A stretch of DNA of 64,000 nt from an uncultured Christensenella sp. Its GTDB lineage: Bacteria > Bacillota > Clostridia > Christensenellales > Borkfalkiaceae. The stretch spans positions 186,001-250,000 of the forward strand of contig CAJUME010000010.1 of assembly GCA_910587015.1 (NCBI GenBank). Reading direction: 5' to 3'. Positions within the stretch are counted from its first letter, which is position 1. Every line of letters starts with the position of its first letter. Below, piece after piece: positions 25,027 to 34,557 of this stretch. Below the pieces are notes generated by a model. The model was not told the DNA's origin and did no database searches. It saw nothing but the letters and a program-made list of their open reading frames with translations. Position numbers and translations under genes: made by a program.

Positions 25027-26174
25027 TGTTACAGATAGGATATTTTGATAATGCAGCAACAACCTTGAAAAAAGTACCGGGGTTGTATGAATTTATTGCG
25101 CAGTATATGAATGAGTATGGGTTGAATTCAGGTAGAGGCGAATACGGTGCAGTTCGTTCAACGGGTAAAATGGTCAGAGATACGCGTAATTTAATATTAA
25201 AACTTCTGCATGCAGATACGCGCAAAGAAGTGGTTTTTTGCCCTTCTGCTACGATAGCAATCAATACTATCCTTCGTGGGTTAGATATAAATGAAGGCGA
25301 TAACATTTATATTTCGCACTTCGAGCATAATGCCGTTGTGCGGGTGTTACATGATATTCAAAAGAAAGTAAAGTTTAATATTGAATATTTTTCAATAGAT
25401 GTCGCATCTCTGAAATATAATGAGCAAATTATTAAAGCACAATTTGCAAATAAAAAGCCTAAAGCCGTAATAGTTTCCCAAGTGAGCAATGTGTGCGGAT
25501 TAGTGCAACCGATTGATATGCTATTTAAAACAGCTAAAGAGCATAAAGCAATAACTATAGCGGATGCGTCCCAAGCATGCGGCGTTATAGATACAACGCT
25601 TGACAATATTGATTATTATGTATTTGCCGGACATAAAACGTTATATGCACCATTTGGGATAGCTGGTTTTGTATGTAGCAAAACTTCGCCATTAAAAGCG
25701 TTTATTTATGGTGGAACGGGATTAGATTCGGCTAATACAGAAATGCCTAACACAATACCAGAAAGATTTGAAGCTGGAAGTTTAAATACAATGGCAATTG
25801 CTGGCTTGAATTATTCATTGAAATGGATTCTTGAGAGAGGCGTTCAAAGTATAGAAGCAAAAGAAGCAGAAAATTATAATCGACTTAAAGATTTATTATC
25901 AACATATGATTTTATCTCCTTTGTAGGTATAAGTGATAACGCATCCTCGATTATCTCTTGTAAATTTAAAGGATATGCGCCAGATGAAATTGGTGGGGTA
26001 TTGGATAGCTGTGGAGTTTTAGTCAGAACGGGGCTACATTGCGCACCTACAGCTCATAGGTTTTTAAATACTTTTCCTGAGGGCACGGTAAGATTCAGTA
26101 TCAGCTATTTTACTGAGCAAGATGATTTTGAAAGGCTAAAAAAAGCATTAGATATTATAGAAGAACAAATGTAG
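25026..26174 (+). CDS. Cysteine desulfurase, DndA-like
   Basis: A 382-aa class V aminotransferase-fold enzyme that supplies sulfur from cysteine. FDNAATT marks the N-terminus. The PLP lysine sits in FAGHKTLYAP (about residue 206) and the catalytic cysteine in RTGLHCAPTAHR (about 340), a group II (SufS/Csd-like) active site. It overlaps the ATPase stop by one base (TAATG). Its place between Dnd-type genes argues for DNA sulfuration rather than housekeeping Fe-S assembly. Confidence 0.88.
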   Translation: MLQIGYFDNAATTLKKVPGLYEFIAQYMNEYGLNSGRGEYGAVRSTGKMVRDTRNLILKLLHADTRKEVVFCPSATIAINTILRGLDINEGDNIYISHFEHNAVVRVLHDIQKKVKFNIEYFSIDVASLKYNEQIIKAQFANKKPKAVIVSQVSNVCGLVQPIDMLFKTAKEHKAITIADASQACGVIDTTLDNIDYYVFAGHKTLYAPFGIAGFVCSKTSPLKAFIYGGTGLDSANTEMPNTIPERFEAGSLNTMAIAGLNYSLKWILERGVQSIEAKEAENYNRLKDLLSTYDFISFVGISDNASSIISCKFKGYAPDEIGGVLDSCGVLVRTGLHCAPTAHRFLNTFPEGTVRFSISYFTEQDDFERLKKALDIIEEQM

Positions 26175-26182
26175 GTGATGAA

Positions 26183-28333
26183 ATGTCATTATCTGAACTT
26201 GACATAAAAAAAGAATATAGAAATCTTCAATGCGATGTAATTAAAGATTTTTATATCCCTATACTTAGAAAAGCAATTGTATATAAAAGAGCAGTGGGGT
26301 TCTTTTGTTCATCTGCTTTATATGAAATAGCCACTGGCATTGAGCAGTTGGTTTTCAATGACGGACATATATCGTTGATTGTTTCTCCTAAACTTAATGA
26401 GGAAGATATTGCCGCAATTCAGCTCGGTTATAAAAAGCGCGAGGAAATTGTTTTTGATGCAATTCTTCGTGAGTTTGAAGTTCCTAGACAGAAAAGTCAA
26501 ATTTTAAAGTTAAATCTACTATCTGAACTTATTGCAAATAATAGACTTGACATTAAAGTTGCGTTTAAAGCTGATGGAAGCGAAATCGGCATATTTCATG
26601 AAAAAATAGGTTTAGTAAGTGACACTGAAGGTAATAAAATTGCATTTACAGGCTCAATGAACGAAACTTATTCGGGTTTGCTTTTAAACTATGAGTCCAT
26701 TGATGTTTATTGCTCGTGGAAAGATGAAGACGCAGAAAGAGTTGCAATAAAGGAAGCGGCATTTGATAGCCTTTGGAACAATGCAGATGAAGCTTTAACG
26801 GTCATTGATTTTCCGAAAGTTGCCGTTGACAAGCTTAATTCATATCGGCAACTATCAATTAATGAGATATATGAAAGGGATCATCTTATTGAAATCGAAG
26901 AAAAGGGTTCTAAATTTTTTGAAAAGCCCAATAAGGTAAGCTTCTTTGACTATCAGCTTGAAGCTATTGAAAATTGGCAAAGACAGAAATTCAAGGGAAT
27001 TTTTGATATGGCAACCGGTACAGGAAAAACCTATACAGCGCTTGGCGCCTTGTGCCAACTTACGAAGGTATGCAAAGGGAAACTCGCCGTCGTCATAGTT
27101 TGTCCATATCAACACCTTGTTGAACAGTGGGTTGACGATATTAATTTGTTTGGCGTAACCCCTCTTATATGTTATTCGAGATATGACTGGAAGAAAAAAC
27201 TCAAGCGTCTTGTAGAGGCGTATAATCTTGAAGTTGAGGACAACTTTTGCATTATTACAACTAATGCTACCTTTATATTGAAAGATATGCAAAATGAGCT
27301 ATTGAAATTAAGAGGTGACGCTTGTTTAGTGGTGGATGAGGCACACAACTTTGGCTCGAAAAGGCAAATTGCTTGTATGAGTGAAGTTTTCAATTATAGG
27401 CTTGCATTGTCCGCGACTTTAGAACGTCACCATGATGAGTATGGTACACGGAAACTTTATGAGTATTTCGGTGATAAATGCATTGAGTATTCGCTTAAAC
27501 GCGCTATTGAAGAAGATAAGTTAACACCTTATTACTATTATCCCATACCGATATCACTAATGCACGACGAATTAGGCTATTACATAGAATTGACAGATAA
27601 GGTTGTAAATATTTTACGCAAATCAGGTCCGTTAGCAAGTATGGATGATATGCCTGAATCGGCGAAGCGCATTTTAATTGAACGTGCGAGAATTATAGCA
27701 GGTGCTCAAAATAAACTTTGCGCTTTAAAGGAAGCAATAGCTCCGTATAAGATAAGTAAGCATTTATTAGTTTACTGTGGTGCTACTAATGTTGACACGT
27801 TGAATAACGATGATACAGATGAAATAACTGCATCGGAAACAAGACAAATAGATGAAGTAACAAGAATACTTGGAAAAGAACTTGGGATGACAGTTTCTCA
27901 ATTTACTTCAAAGGAAGACAGCAGAGCACGAGAAACAATTAAAAGCAAATATTTGGAAGAAAAAATTCAAGCTCTTGTTGCGATAAAGTGTTTGGATGAA
28001 GGTATGAATATTCCGGGTATAGAAACGGCATTTATATTGGCAAGCAGTACGAATCCTAAAGAATATATTCAACGGAGAGGCAGAGTTTTAAGAAAAGCGC
28101 CAAATAAGCAGTTTGCAAAGATTTATGACTTTATAACATTACCGCGTTCGCTTGATGAAGATTCACCGCCGTATGCAGTGCAGGCGGTACTTTCATTAAT
28201 AAATCGAGAAGTCGAGCGCATGAATGATTTTAAAGTTTTATCTGAGAATCCTAGCGATACCACTAAATTAGTTAACAAAATCATTGAAAAATACAACTTA
28301 TACTATTTAGGAGAAGATTATGGACGGATATAA
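26183..28333 (+). CDS. Superfamily 2 helicase with N-terminal PLD-like domain
   Basis: A 716-aa protein. The N-terminal 240 residues are PLD-like, with one half-motif (FHEKIGL followed by TGSMNET, around residues 138-160). Then comes an SF2 DEAH-type helicase: Walker A MATGTGKTYTAL (about 276), DEAH-like box VDEAHN (about 378) and motif VI QRRGRVLRK (about 632). Helicase-nuclease fusions of this type act as restriction-side effectors in several defence systems. AGGTGATGAA precedes the ATG. Confidence 0.82.
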   Translation: MSLSELDIKKEYRNLQCDVIKDFYIPILRKAIVYKRAVGFFCSSALYEIATGIEQLVFNDGHISLIVSPKLNEEDIAAIQLGYKKREEIVFDAILREFEVPRQKSQILKLNLLSELIANNRLDIKVAFKADGSEIGIFHEKIGLVSDTEGNKIAFTGSMNETYSGLLLNYESIDVYCSWKDEDAERVAIKEAAFDSLWNNADEALTVIDFPKVAVDKLNSYRQLSINEIYERDHLIEIEEKGSKFFEKPNKVSFFDYQLEAIENWQRQKFKGIFDMATGTGKTYTALGALCQLTKVCKGKLAVVIVCPYQHLVEQWVDDINLFGVTPLICYSRYDWKKKLKRLVEAYNLEVEDNFCIITTNATFILKDMQNELLKLRGDACLVVDEAHNFGSKRQIACMSEVFNYRLALSATLERHHDEYGTRKLYEYFGDKCIEYSLKRAIEEDKLTPYYYYPIPISLMHDELGYYIELTDKVVNILRKSGPLASMDDMPESAKRILIERARIIAGAQNKLCALKEAIAPYKISKHLLVYCGATNVDTLNNDDTDEITASETRQIDEVTRILGKELGMTVSQFTSKEDSRARETIKSKYLEEKIQALVAIKCLDEGMNIPGIETAFILASSTNPKEYIQRRGRVLRKAPNKQFAKIYDFITLPRSLDEDSPPYAVQAVLSLINREVERMNDFKVLSENPSDTTKLVNKIIEKYNLYYLGEDYGRI

Positions 28334-28496
28334 AAAGGATCTTGAAAACCTTGACGAATTAACGCTTCGTAGGATACGAATGAAAGTTTTTGCTCTTGAG
28401 AAGCATAATCGTGCTACGCAGGAATATTCAGAATCTCAGATGGTTGAAAAAATCAGAAAGATTATAGATGAATGCGTGAAGGAGATAAAGAGATGA
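28320..28496 (+). CDS. Small 58-aa protein between helicase and DndD
   Basis: It reads MDGYKKDLENLDELTLRRIR... to ...KIIDECVKEIKR, a charged, probably all-helical protein. AGGAG lies 6 bases before the ATG. The start overlaps the helicase by 14 bases and the TGA overlaps the dndD ATG (ATGA). Coupled overlaps on both sides and an intact frame argue that it is real. Function unknown; it could be a small bridging subunit. Confidence 0.7.
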   Translation: MDGYKKDLENLDELTLRRIRMKVFALEKHNRATQEYSESQMVEKIRKIIDECVKEIKR

Positions 28497-30502
28497 TTTT
28501 TAAATCAATTACGTTAAATAATTTTAGACAATATCGTGGCGAAAACATTATAAATTTTTCAATCGATTCAAATCGTAATGTTACTGTTGTATTAGGCGTG
28601 AATACAAGCGGTAAAACAACTCTTGTTCAATCATTCTTATGGTGTTTGTACGGCATTTCTTCTTTTAAAACCAAGGAAATTCTCAATTCTGAATTAGCAA
28701 ATTCATTGGCGCCTAATACTGAGGTAAAAGCAGCAGTTAAAATAGTTCTTGTACATGATGGAAAAGAATATACAATAGAACGCAGTCAAACTTTTACAAA
28801 GGGCTCGTTTGATTCACTTAGGTCTTTTCCTCCGAAGCTTACGATTAATTATAAGGACGAAATCGGGAATACGCAATGGGTACCCGATTCCGAAAAATCT
28901 AAAACAGAAGTCATCAATAGTATTTTGTCGAAAGACTTGTCGGATTATTTCTTCTTTGACGGTGAGCGCATAGAAGAGATTAGTGATAAGAAAAATGTTG
29001 TAGATGCCGTTCGTGGCTTAATGGGGATCGACATTTTGGGGGCGGCTATTGACCACTTGGATCCAAAAACGTCAAGGGCAAATTCTGTTATCGGAAAATT
29101 AAGAAAAGAACTTGACGTAGGAAGCGATAACCGTGGAGCTGAACTTAAAAGAAGACAAGAAACTTTGACTAATAAGTTACAGGGTTATGAATTAAGGTTA
29201 ACAACTGTAAAGAGTGAAATAAAAACGTTCGAGGCTGAACGAGCAAAATATAAAAAATTATTATTGGATACTAAAGAAGTTGCCGGTAAGCAAAAAGAAA
29301 GGCAACAAATAGAATCTAATATAAAGAATTTGGAATCTAACATTAATACTTTTAGAGCAAGATTGTTAGACGATTTTAATCGTGAATATTTTGCATTTCT
29401 AGCGACTCCTTTAATTAAGCGAGGATTGGGTGTCTTGGCTTCTGCAAAGGATGACCCACAAGGAATACCGAAAATGCATTCGGATTCTATTGACTACATA
29501 TTAAAGAGAAAAAGATGTATTTGCGGTTGTGATTTATCCAAAAATCAAGGAGCTGTTGATAACATTTTATACGAACAAAAATTATTGCCGCCTCAGCACA
29601 TCGGTACAGATATTAACACATTGAAAACACAAGCGTTACAATATTGCAGACAAGCTGAAGGTACAGCTGAGCATATTATCCAAGATTATAAAGAAATTGT
29701 TCGTTTAACGAGAAACTTAGATGATGCTCGTGATGAATTGAAAATTGTAAGCGAAGAAATTAAAAAACTTGGTGAAGTTAATACCAGAAAAATAGAAGAA
29801 GATTATCAAGCAAATGAAAGGCTTTTAAATGATAAGATTCGTCTTAGTGGAAGCATAGAAAGAGATATTTCCGATACTAAACGCCAGATAGATGATTGTG
29901 TTCGCGAATTGAATGGCTTAGCTGTTAAGAATGATAAAAATGATTTGATAAAATTAGAAATTAAATATGCTGAAGAGGTTTACAATTGGTTTAAAGAAAC
30001 GTATGACCAACTTGAGCAAGAAGTACGCGAACAACTTACAGATAGCATAAATCGTATCTTCAAACAAATGTACCATGGTTCTAGAAAAATCGAAGTTGAC
30101 GCAAATTATCGCATCAGGTTAAAAACTGATATTGGTGAAAAGCAGATAACAACTGATGAATCGAAAGGGCTTGAGGCAGTTAAGAACTTCTCATTTATTA
30201 GTGGGCTTGTTGATTTAGCTAGGAGCAAAGCGCGGCAGAATGAGAATGACGATGTATCAATATCTACGGAACCTTATCCCATAGTTATGGATGCGCCGTT
30301 TTCAAACGTTGACGAAATTCATATAGGGAACATTTCCACAATATTGCCGAATACCGCAGAACAAGTAATCCTAATAGTTATGAAAAAAGACTGGGAATAT
30401 GCAAGAGGAAAAATGTTGGACAAGGTTGGGGCAAGCTATATTATAGAAAAAGTAAACAACTCTGAAACGTTCTCGAAAATAAGGAGGAATGAAGATGTTT
30501 GA
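28493..30502 (+). CDS. dndD: DndD-like SMC/Rad50-type ATPase
   Basis: A 669-aa ABC/SMC ATPase. Walker A is in VLGVNTSGKTTL (about residue 38); two long coiled-coil stretches flank a central zinc-hook-like CICGC; the C-terminal signature/Walker B region contains PYPIVMDAPFSNVD. FFFDGERIEEI is characteristic of DndD. DndD works with DndC and DndE in inserting sulfur into the DNA backbone. The ATG at 28493 (MIFKSITLNNF) has GGAG 8 bases upstream; a longer frame from 28472 lacks a ribosome site. Confidence 0.88.
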   Translation: MIFKSITLNNFRQYRGENIINFSIDSNRNVTVVLGVNTSGKTTLVQSFLWCLYGISSFKTKEILNSELANSLAPNTEVKAAVKIVLVHDGKEYTIERSQTFTKGSFDSLRSFPPKLTINYKDEIGNTQWVPDSEKSKTEVINSILSKDLSDYFFFDGERIEEISDKKNVVDAVRGLMGIDILGAAIDHLDPKTSRANSVIGKLRKELDVGSDNRGAELKRRQETLTNKLQGYELRLTTVKSEIKTFEAERAKYKKLLLDTKEVAGKQKERQQIESNIKNLESNINTFRARLLDDFNREYFAFLATPLIKRGLGVLASAKDDPQGIPKMHSDSIDYILKRKRCICGCDLSKNQGAVDNILYEQKLLPPQHIGTDINTLKTQALQYCRQAEGTAEHIIQDYKEIVRLTRNLDDARDELKIVSEEIKKLGEVNTRKIEEDYQANERLLNDKIRLSGSIERDISDTKRQIDDCVRELNGLAVKNDKNDLIKLEIKYAEEVYNWFKETYDQLEQEVREQLTDSINRIFKQMYHGSRKIEVDANYRIRLKTDIGEKQITTDESKGLEAVKNFSFISGLVDLARSKARQNENDDVSISTEPYPIVMDAPFSNVDEIHIGNISTILPNTAEQVILIVMKKDWEYARGKMLDKVGASYIIEKVNNSETFSKIRRNEDV

Positions 30503-30989
30503 TAACGACATTAAGATAACTGGTAAGCATGCAAGCTATTTAAAATTCCTTACTAAAAAAAGTACTGAATTAAAAAAGGATGCAAAATCGGCAGAAATTT
30601 TCAAGCGATATATTGACGTGTACATGGCAGGTATAATAGTTGGCGCTGTAAAAAATAGGAAATCTGATACAGACAATTCCGTGGATGATTCGGCAAATAT
30701 ATTGGCATCGGCTGTTATAGGCGAGCAAGATAGGTTAAAGTTTTTATATCGATTAGTGATGTTAATTGACAATCCCTCATTATCTGTTGAAGACAGGATT
30801 GATAACGCTTTTAGATATGACGGGGATGCCACTAAAGTAAAAGATGGGATGGCAATAATTAATTCTTATGCCCGTGGAGGTATTGAATGGTTATATGAAA
30901 GGTTTAATGATGGCGTTTTAACACAAGAAGATTATTATAGAGTTGTATATGAGCTGACTAAAGAATACAGTGAAGATTATTATTGCTAA
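30495..30989 (+). CDS. Last gene of the phosphorothioation-type operon, unknown family
   Basis: A 164-aa protein starting MFDNDIKITGKHASYL, then IFKRYIDVYMAGIIVGAVKNRK and ARGGIEWLYERF. I do not recognise a named family. It occupies the place where dndE would be expected, but it is longer than DndE and lacks a clear match to it. AAGGAGG lies 7 bases before the ATG at 30495, which decides against the ATG at 30489. The start lies inside dndD. Confidence 0.65.
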   Translation: MFDNDIKITGKHASYLKFLTKKSTELKKDAKSAEIFKRYIDVYMAGIIVGAVKNRKSDTDNSVDDSANILASAVIGEQDRLKFLYRLVMLIDNPSLSVEDRIDNAFRYDGDATKVKDGMAIINSYARGGIEWLYERFNDGVLTQEDYYRVVYELTKEYSEDYYC

Positions 30990-31012
30990 TGAAAACTGAA
31001 AGGAACAAATAT

Positions 31013-31756
31013 ATGAAACCTGAAAAATATGAGAGCTTTATAAATGATGCAAACGCAAAACCAAATATTGTGGCTGGGATAATAGAAGTAATTGTTACCG
31101 CTATTTTAATTATCGGTGCTATTATTATTCAGCACCATTGGGGAAATCAATGTTGGGCAATTATAATTGTTCCTATTCTTTCTACGGTTGCATCGATAAT
31201 CGGGGTCGCAGCCGTTTGGGAGTTTTTCTCCAAATTAAAGTTTGCCACACTTGTGGTTAATTTGGCTAATATTTCTGCAAATCTTCAAATAAGTGGGATA
31301 GTAAAATATACAAATAATTTTAAAGATATATATTGGAGAGAAGAATTAAAATATACAAAGTACTTAAAAGTGGTAATAACATATGCTAGAACATGGCGTG
31401 AGCAGAATAGAGAAGTGCTTGCAGATTTTATTAAAAAAGGTGGTATTGTAGAAATTGCTTTGCCAAATTATAACAATAAAGACCTAATGGAGGAGTACGA
31501 TAGACGATTTAGTTTTGCATCTGGAGAAACTTGTAAAAGAGTTGCAGAGGCAAAAAAAGAATTTGAATCGTTGGGGGCACAAATAACCCTTTGTGACAGA
31601 GCGTTTTTAAATAGTTATTATTTTATGGATGATTATGCAATTATGGCACCATTTAATCATTTGAAAGAAAAAGGTTATGTTCCGGCAATTAAAGCAGAAA
31701 AAAATGGCGCATTGTATGAATATATTTCAAAAGAGATAGATGCTATTTTTTCCTAG
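31013..31756 (+). CDS. Membrane protein with cytoplasmic PLD-like domain, putative effector
   Basis: Two transmembrane segments (about residues 15-60) are followed by a 150-residue soluble domain that resembles the phospholipase-D fold (LKVVITYARTWREQNREVLADFI, GGIVEIALPN, NSYYFMDDYAIMAP) but lacks the HxKxxxxD motif. Comparable membrane-PLD-like proteins act as toxins or sensors near defence genes. AAAGGA 7 bases before the ATG at 31013 sets the start. It lies 23 bases after the phosphorothioation-type operon and may be cotranscribed. Confidence 0.55.
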   Translation: MKPEKYESFINDANAKPNIVAGIIEVIVTAILIIGAIIIQHHWGNQCWAIIIVPILSTVASIIGVAAVWEFFSKLKFATLVVNLANISANLQISGIVKYTNNFKDIYWREELKYTKYLKVVITYARTWREQNREVLADFIKKGGIVEIALPNYNNKDLMEEYDRRFSFASGETCKRVAEAKKEFESLGAQITLCDRAFLNSYYFMDDYAIMAPFNHLKEKGYVPAIKAEKNGALYEYISKEIDAIFS

Positions 31757-31773
31757 GGGAGGAGAGAAAGGAG

Positions 31774-32361
31774 ATGAAAAACAAAACTAATAGTAGGTTT
31801 TTATTCATAGATACTGAAACTGGTGGGACTATACCGACCAAGCACTCTTTACTTTCTATCGGAATGGTGGTATGGGATGTAAGTCTAGGAGAAATAGCTC
31901 GTAAAGAGATATTTATTAAATATCCTCGATATTTTGTAACTAAAGAAGCGCAGCGTATTAATAAATTTAATAGAAATAATCAAAACAACATTGGTGTAGA
32001 ACCTAAAATAGCAGTAAATGAATTAATGTGTTTTATTAAGAACAATTTTTCTGAAGATCTTTATGTTACAATCATAGGGCACAATGTGCATTTTGACATA
32101 GATTTTTTAAAAGTACTTTTTAAAAAATGTGGTAGATCTTTCGAAAAATATTTTTCCCATAGATACATTGATACATATTCCGTATTTAAGACTTTAGTTT
32201 TGGCGGGAGTATTAGATAGGGATTTAAATAGTTCCGCAGATGCGTTTAAATATTTTAACATTGATGTTGAAAAAAGGCACGATGCGTTAGATGATTGCAT
32301 AGCTACTGTTGAGTTATATGAAAAAATGATGTGTTTAATTTCTAATAATAATTGGCATTAG
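31774..32361 (+). CDS. DEDDh 3'-5' exonuclease
   Basis: A 195-aa DnaQ-like exonuclease with all motifs: FIDTETGG (Exo I), GHNVHFDIDFL (Exo II) and HDALDD (Exo IIIh). Such enzymes degrade or trim single strands using two metals. It is free-standing, as in many mobile elements and defence islands, and not part of a polymerase. GGAGG precedes the ATG. Its target is unknown. Confidence 0.85.
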   Translation: MKNKTNSRFLFIDTETGGTIPTKHSLLSIGMVVWDVSLGEIARKEIFIKYPRYFVTKEAQRINKFNRNNQNNIGVEPKIAVNELMCFIKNNFSEDLYVTIIGHNVHFDIDFLKVLFKKCGRSFEKYFSHRYIDTYSVFKTLVLAGVLDRDLNSSADAFKYFNIDVEKRHDALDDCIATVELYEKMMCLISNNNWH

Positions 32362-32480
32362 TTTTTAAGTTTGAATAACAGAGGTTATGTTGCTGTGCTG
32401 AAGTAGTGCAGCGACGAATTATTAATTCGACAAAGTTCGGTGAATCAAGCGTGAGATCTAAAAGAAGGTTTCTAAAGTTT

Positions 32481-34556
32481 ATGGCAAGATATTATTATGC
32501 ATCTACAATTAAAGAATTCTTAAAGTCAAACACTGTCTTGCAGACTTTGTGCCAATGCAGCGAGTTTGACATAAATCTTGCGCAACGCGATGCTTGGCAA
32601 AAGGAAATTGCGATATTAAAAGATTTACTAAGCCCTTACGAACACGGACAAGTTATTATAGAATATGATATCCCGCGACTTGGTAAGCGAGCAGATGTAA
32701 TCATGTTGCTAAATCGCGTAGTATTTGTTCTGGAATTCAAAGTTGGTTCCGGCGAGTTTTTACGCCACGATGTAGAGCAGGTTTGGGACTATGCGCTTGA
32801 CCTTAAGAATTTTCAGGAAGCAAGTCACGATAGAACAATAGTTCCCATTTTAGTTGCAACGGAAGCAAAATCGGCTTCAATTAGTTGGCAAAAGAGTGTC
32901 TATGACGATGACGTATACGAGCCCCTTTGCACCAATTCAGCCTTACTGCCAGATTTAGTTAAAAACATATTAGCTAATAATAAGCACGAAATAGACTTAA
33001 CCGATTTAGACGATAGTCAATGGATAAGCTCACGCTATTCGCCCACGCCAACAATAATCCAGGCAGCAAGTTATATGTATACTCACCACAGCGTGGAAAA
33101 TATAACTAAGACTGAAGCGACTGGCGAAATGCTTAAAAACACTACGGATAGCATTATTGAAATAATTAAGAAAACGCGAGAACGTGGAGAAAAAGCTATC
33201 TGTTTTGTGACAGGTGTCCCGGGTGCAGGCAAGACCATGGTTGGTCTGAATGTCGCCATACAGCAGTTTAAAAAGACTGAAAATGGTGACAACGAAATGG
33301 CAGTCTATCTATCCGGTAATGGCCCTCTTGTTGACGTGCTTACCGAATCCTTAGCTCGCGACAAAAAGAAGCAAGCGGAGGCAAAGGGGGAAAAGTGTAA
33401 CATTACCGAAACGCGCAGACAGGTGAAATCGTTTATTCAAATTATTCATCACTACCGTAATGACTATATTGCGGTTTTAAAAGACGACGGCTCAAAGCTT
33501 TCGCTTGTAGATGGAAAATTGCAAGTAGATGAGGGAAAGTATAAAAAGCTCAACGGCGAAAAATTTGAGGGCGTAGAAAACGTTGCAATATTTGACGAGG
33601 CGCAGCGCGCCTGGACGAGAGAACAGTTGGCGAGCTGGCTAAATAGAAAGAAAGGTATTCCCAACTTCCCGTATTCAGAACCTGAATTTTTGGTTTGGTC
33701 GCTTGACCTTCGGCACGATTGGGCGGTGATCGTTTGCCTTGTCGGCGGCGGTCAAGAAATAAATACAGGGGAAGCGGGTATAAGTGAGTGGATAAATGCG
33801 CTCAACGGCAAATTCAGAGATTGGAAGATTTATATGTCTCCCAACTTAACAGATAGGGAGTATGATGAAGGAAAAGTTGCGGAAAAGTTAAAGAATAACC
33901 ATAATGTATCCTTTGACAAATCGCTTCATTTGGCTGTTTCAATGCGTTCATTCCGTGCGGAGAGCTTGTCGAAGATAGTGCACGATATTCTTGAATTGGA
34001 TGCCGATTCTGCAAGGACTGAATATGCGCGAATAAAAGAACGTTACCCGATAGCTCTTACACGCAGTTTGGAAAAAGCAAAGGTGTGGTTAAAGGAAAAG
34101 GCAAGGGGAAGCGAGCGTTATGGAATTGTCTGTTCTTCTCAGGCATATCGGCTTAAACCGCTTGCCATTGATGTGAGAGTAAATCCAGACCATGTTCATT
34201 GGTTCTTAGATGACGAAAATGATGTAAGGTCCTCACTATTTTTAGAGGACGCGTGCACAGAATTTCAGGTGCAAGGACTTGAGCTAGATTGGACTTGCGT
34301 GCTGTGGGACGGAGATTTCCGCTATACGACCAGTGGTTGGGTACATAAAGAGTTTTTGAGTTCGAAATGGACCAACATAAACAAGCCCGAACGCCAACTT
34401 TATCAGACAAATGCCTATCGAGTTTTATTAACGCGTGCCCGTCAAGGTATGGTATTGTGCGTTCCTGAGGGTAATCTCGACGACGCTACGCGCTTGCCGG
34501 AGTTTTACGATAGCACATTTGAATTTTTAAAAAGTATTGGTTTTGAAGTTATTTGA
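32481..34556 (+). CDS. DUF2075 superfamily 1 helicase with nuclease-like N-terminus
   Basis: A 691-aa protein. Residues about 35-150 resemble a PD-(D/E)xK nuclease (KRADVIMLL...VFVLEFKVG, giving D...ExK). An SF1 helicase of the DUF2075 type follows: Walker A GVPGAGKTMV, Walker B IFDEAQRAW, QVQGLELD and a C-terminal VLLTRARQGM. The ATG at 32481 follows AGAAGG by 12 bases; an upstream GTG at 32406 lacks a ribosome site. Its stop is separated by one base from the Nudix ATG, so the two are coupled. Confidence 0.8.
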   Translation: MARYYYASTIKEFLKSNTVLQTLCQCSEFDINLAQRDAWQKEIAILKDLLSPYEHGQVIIEYDIPRLGKRADVIMLLNRVVFVLEFKVGSGEFLRHDVEQVWDYALDLKNFQEASHDRTIVPILVATEAKSASISWQKSVYDDDVYEPLCTNSALLPDLVKNILANNKHEIDLTDLDDSQWISSRYSPTPTIIQAASYMYTHHSVENITKTEATGEMLKNTTDSIIEIIKKTRERGEKAICFVTGVPGAGKTMVGLNVAIQQFKKTENGDNEMAVYLSGNGPLVDVLTESLARDKKKQAEAKGEKCNITETRRQVKSFIQIIHHYRNDYIAVLKDDGSKLSLVDGKLQVDEGKYKKLNGEKFEGVENVAIFDEAQRAWTREQLASWLNRKKGIPNFPYSEPEFLVWSLDLRHDWAVIVCLVGGGQEINTGEAGISEWINALNGKFRDWKIYMSPNLTDREYDEGKVAEKLKNNHNVSFDKSLHLAVSMRSFRAESLSKIVHDILELDADSARTEYARIKERYPIALTRSLEKAKVWLKEKARGSERYGIVCSSQAYRLKPLAIDVRVNPDHVHWFLDDENDVRSSLFLEDACTEFQVQGLELDWTCVLWDGDFRYTTSGWVHKEFLSSKWTNINKPERQLYQTNAYRVLLTRARQGMVLCVPEGNLDDATRLPEFYDSTFEFLKSIGFEVI

Positions 34557-34557
34557 T

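Noticed and set aside
18833..30989. A BREX system, suggested by the BrxC-like ATPase and the PAPS-reductase-like gene
   Set aside because: No pglZ, brxL, brxA/B or DNA methyltransferase is present, whereas desulfurase and DndD are, which fits sulfur modification better.
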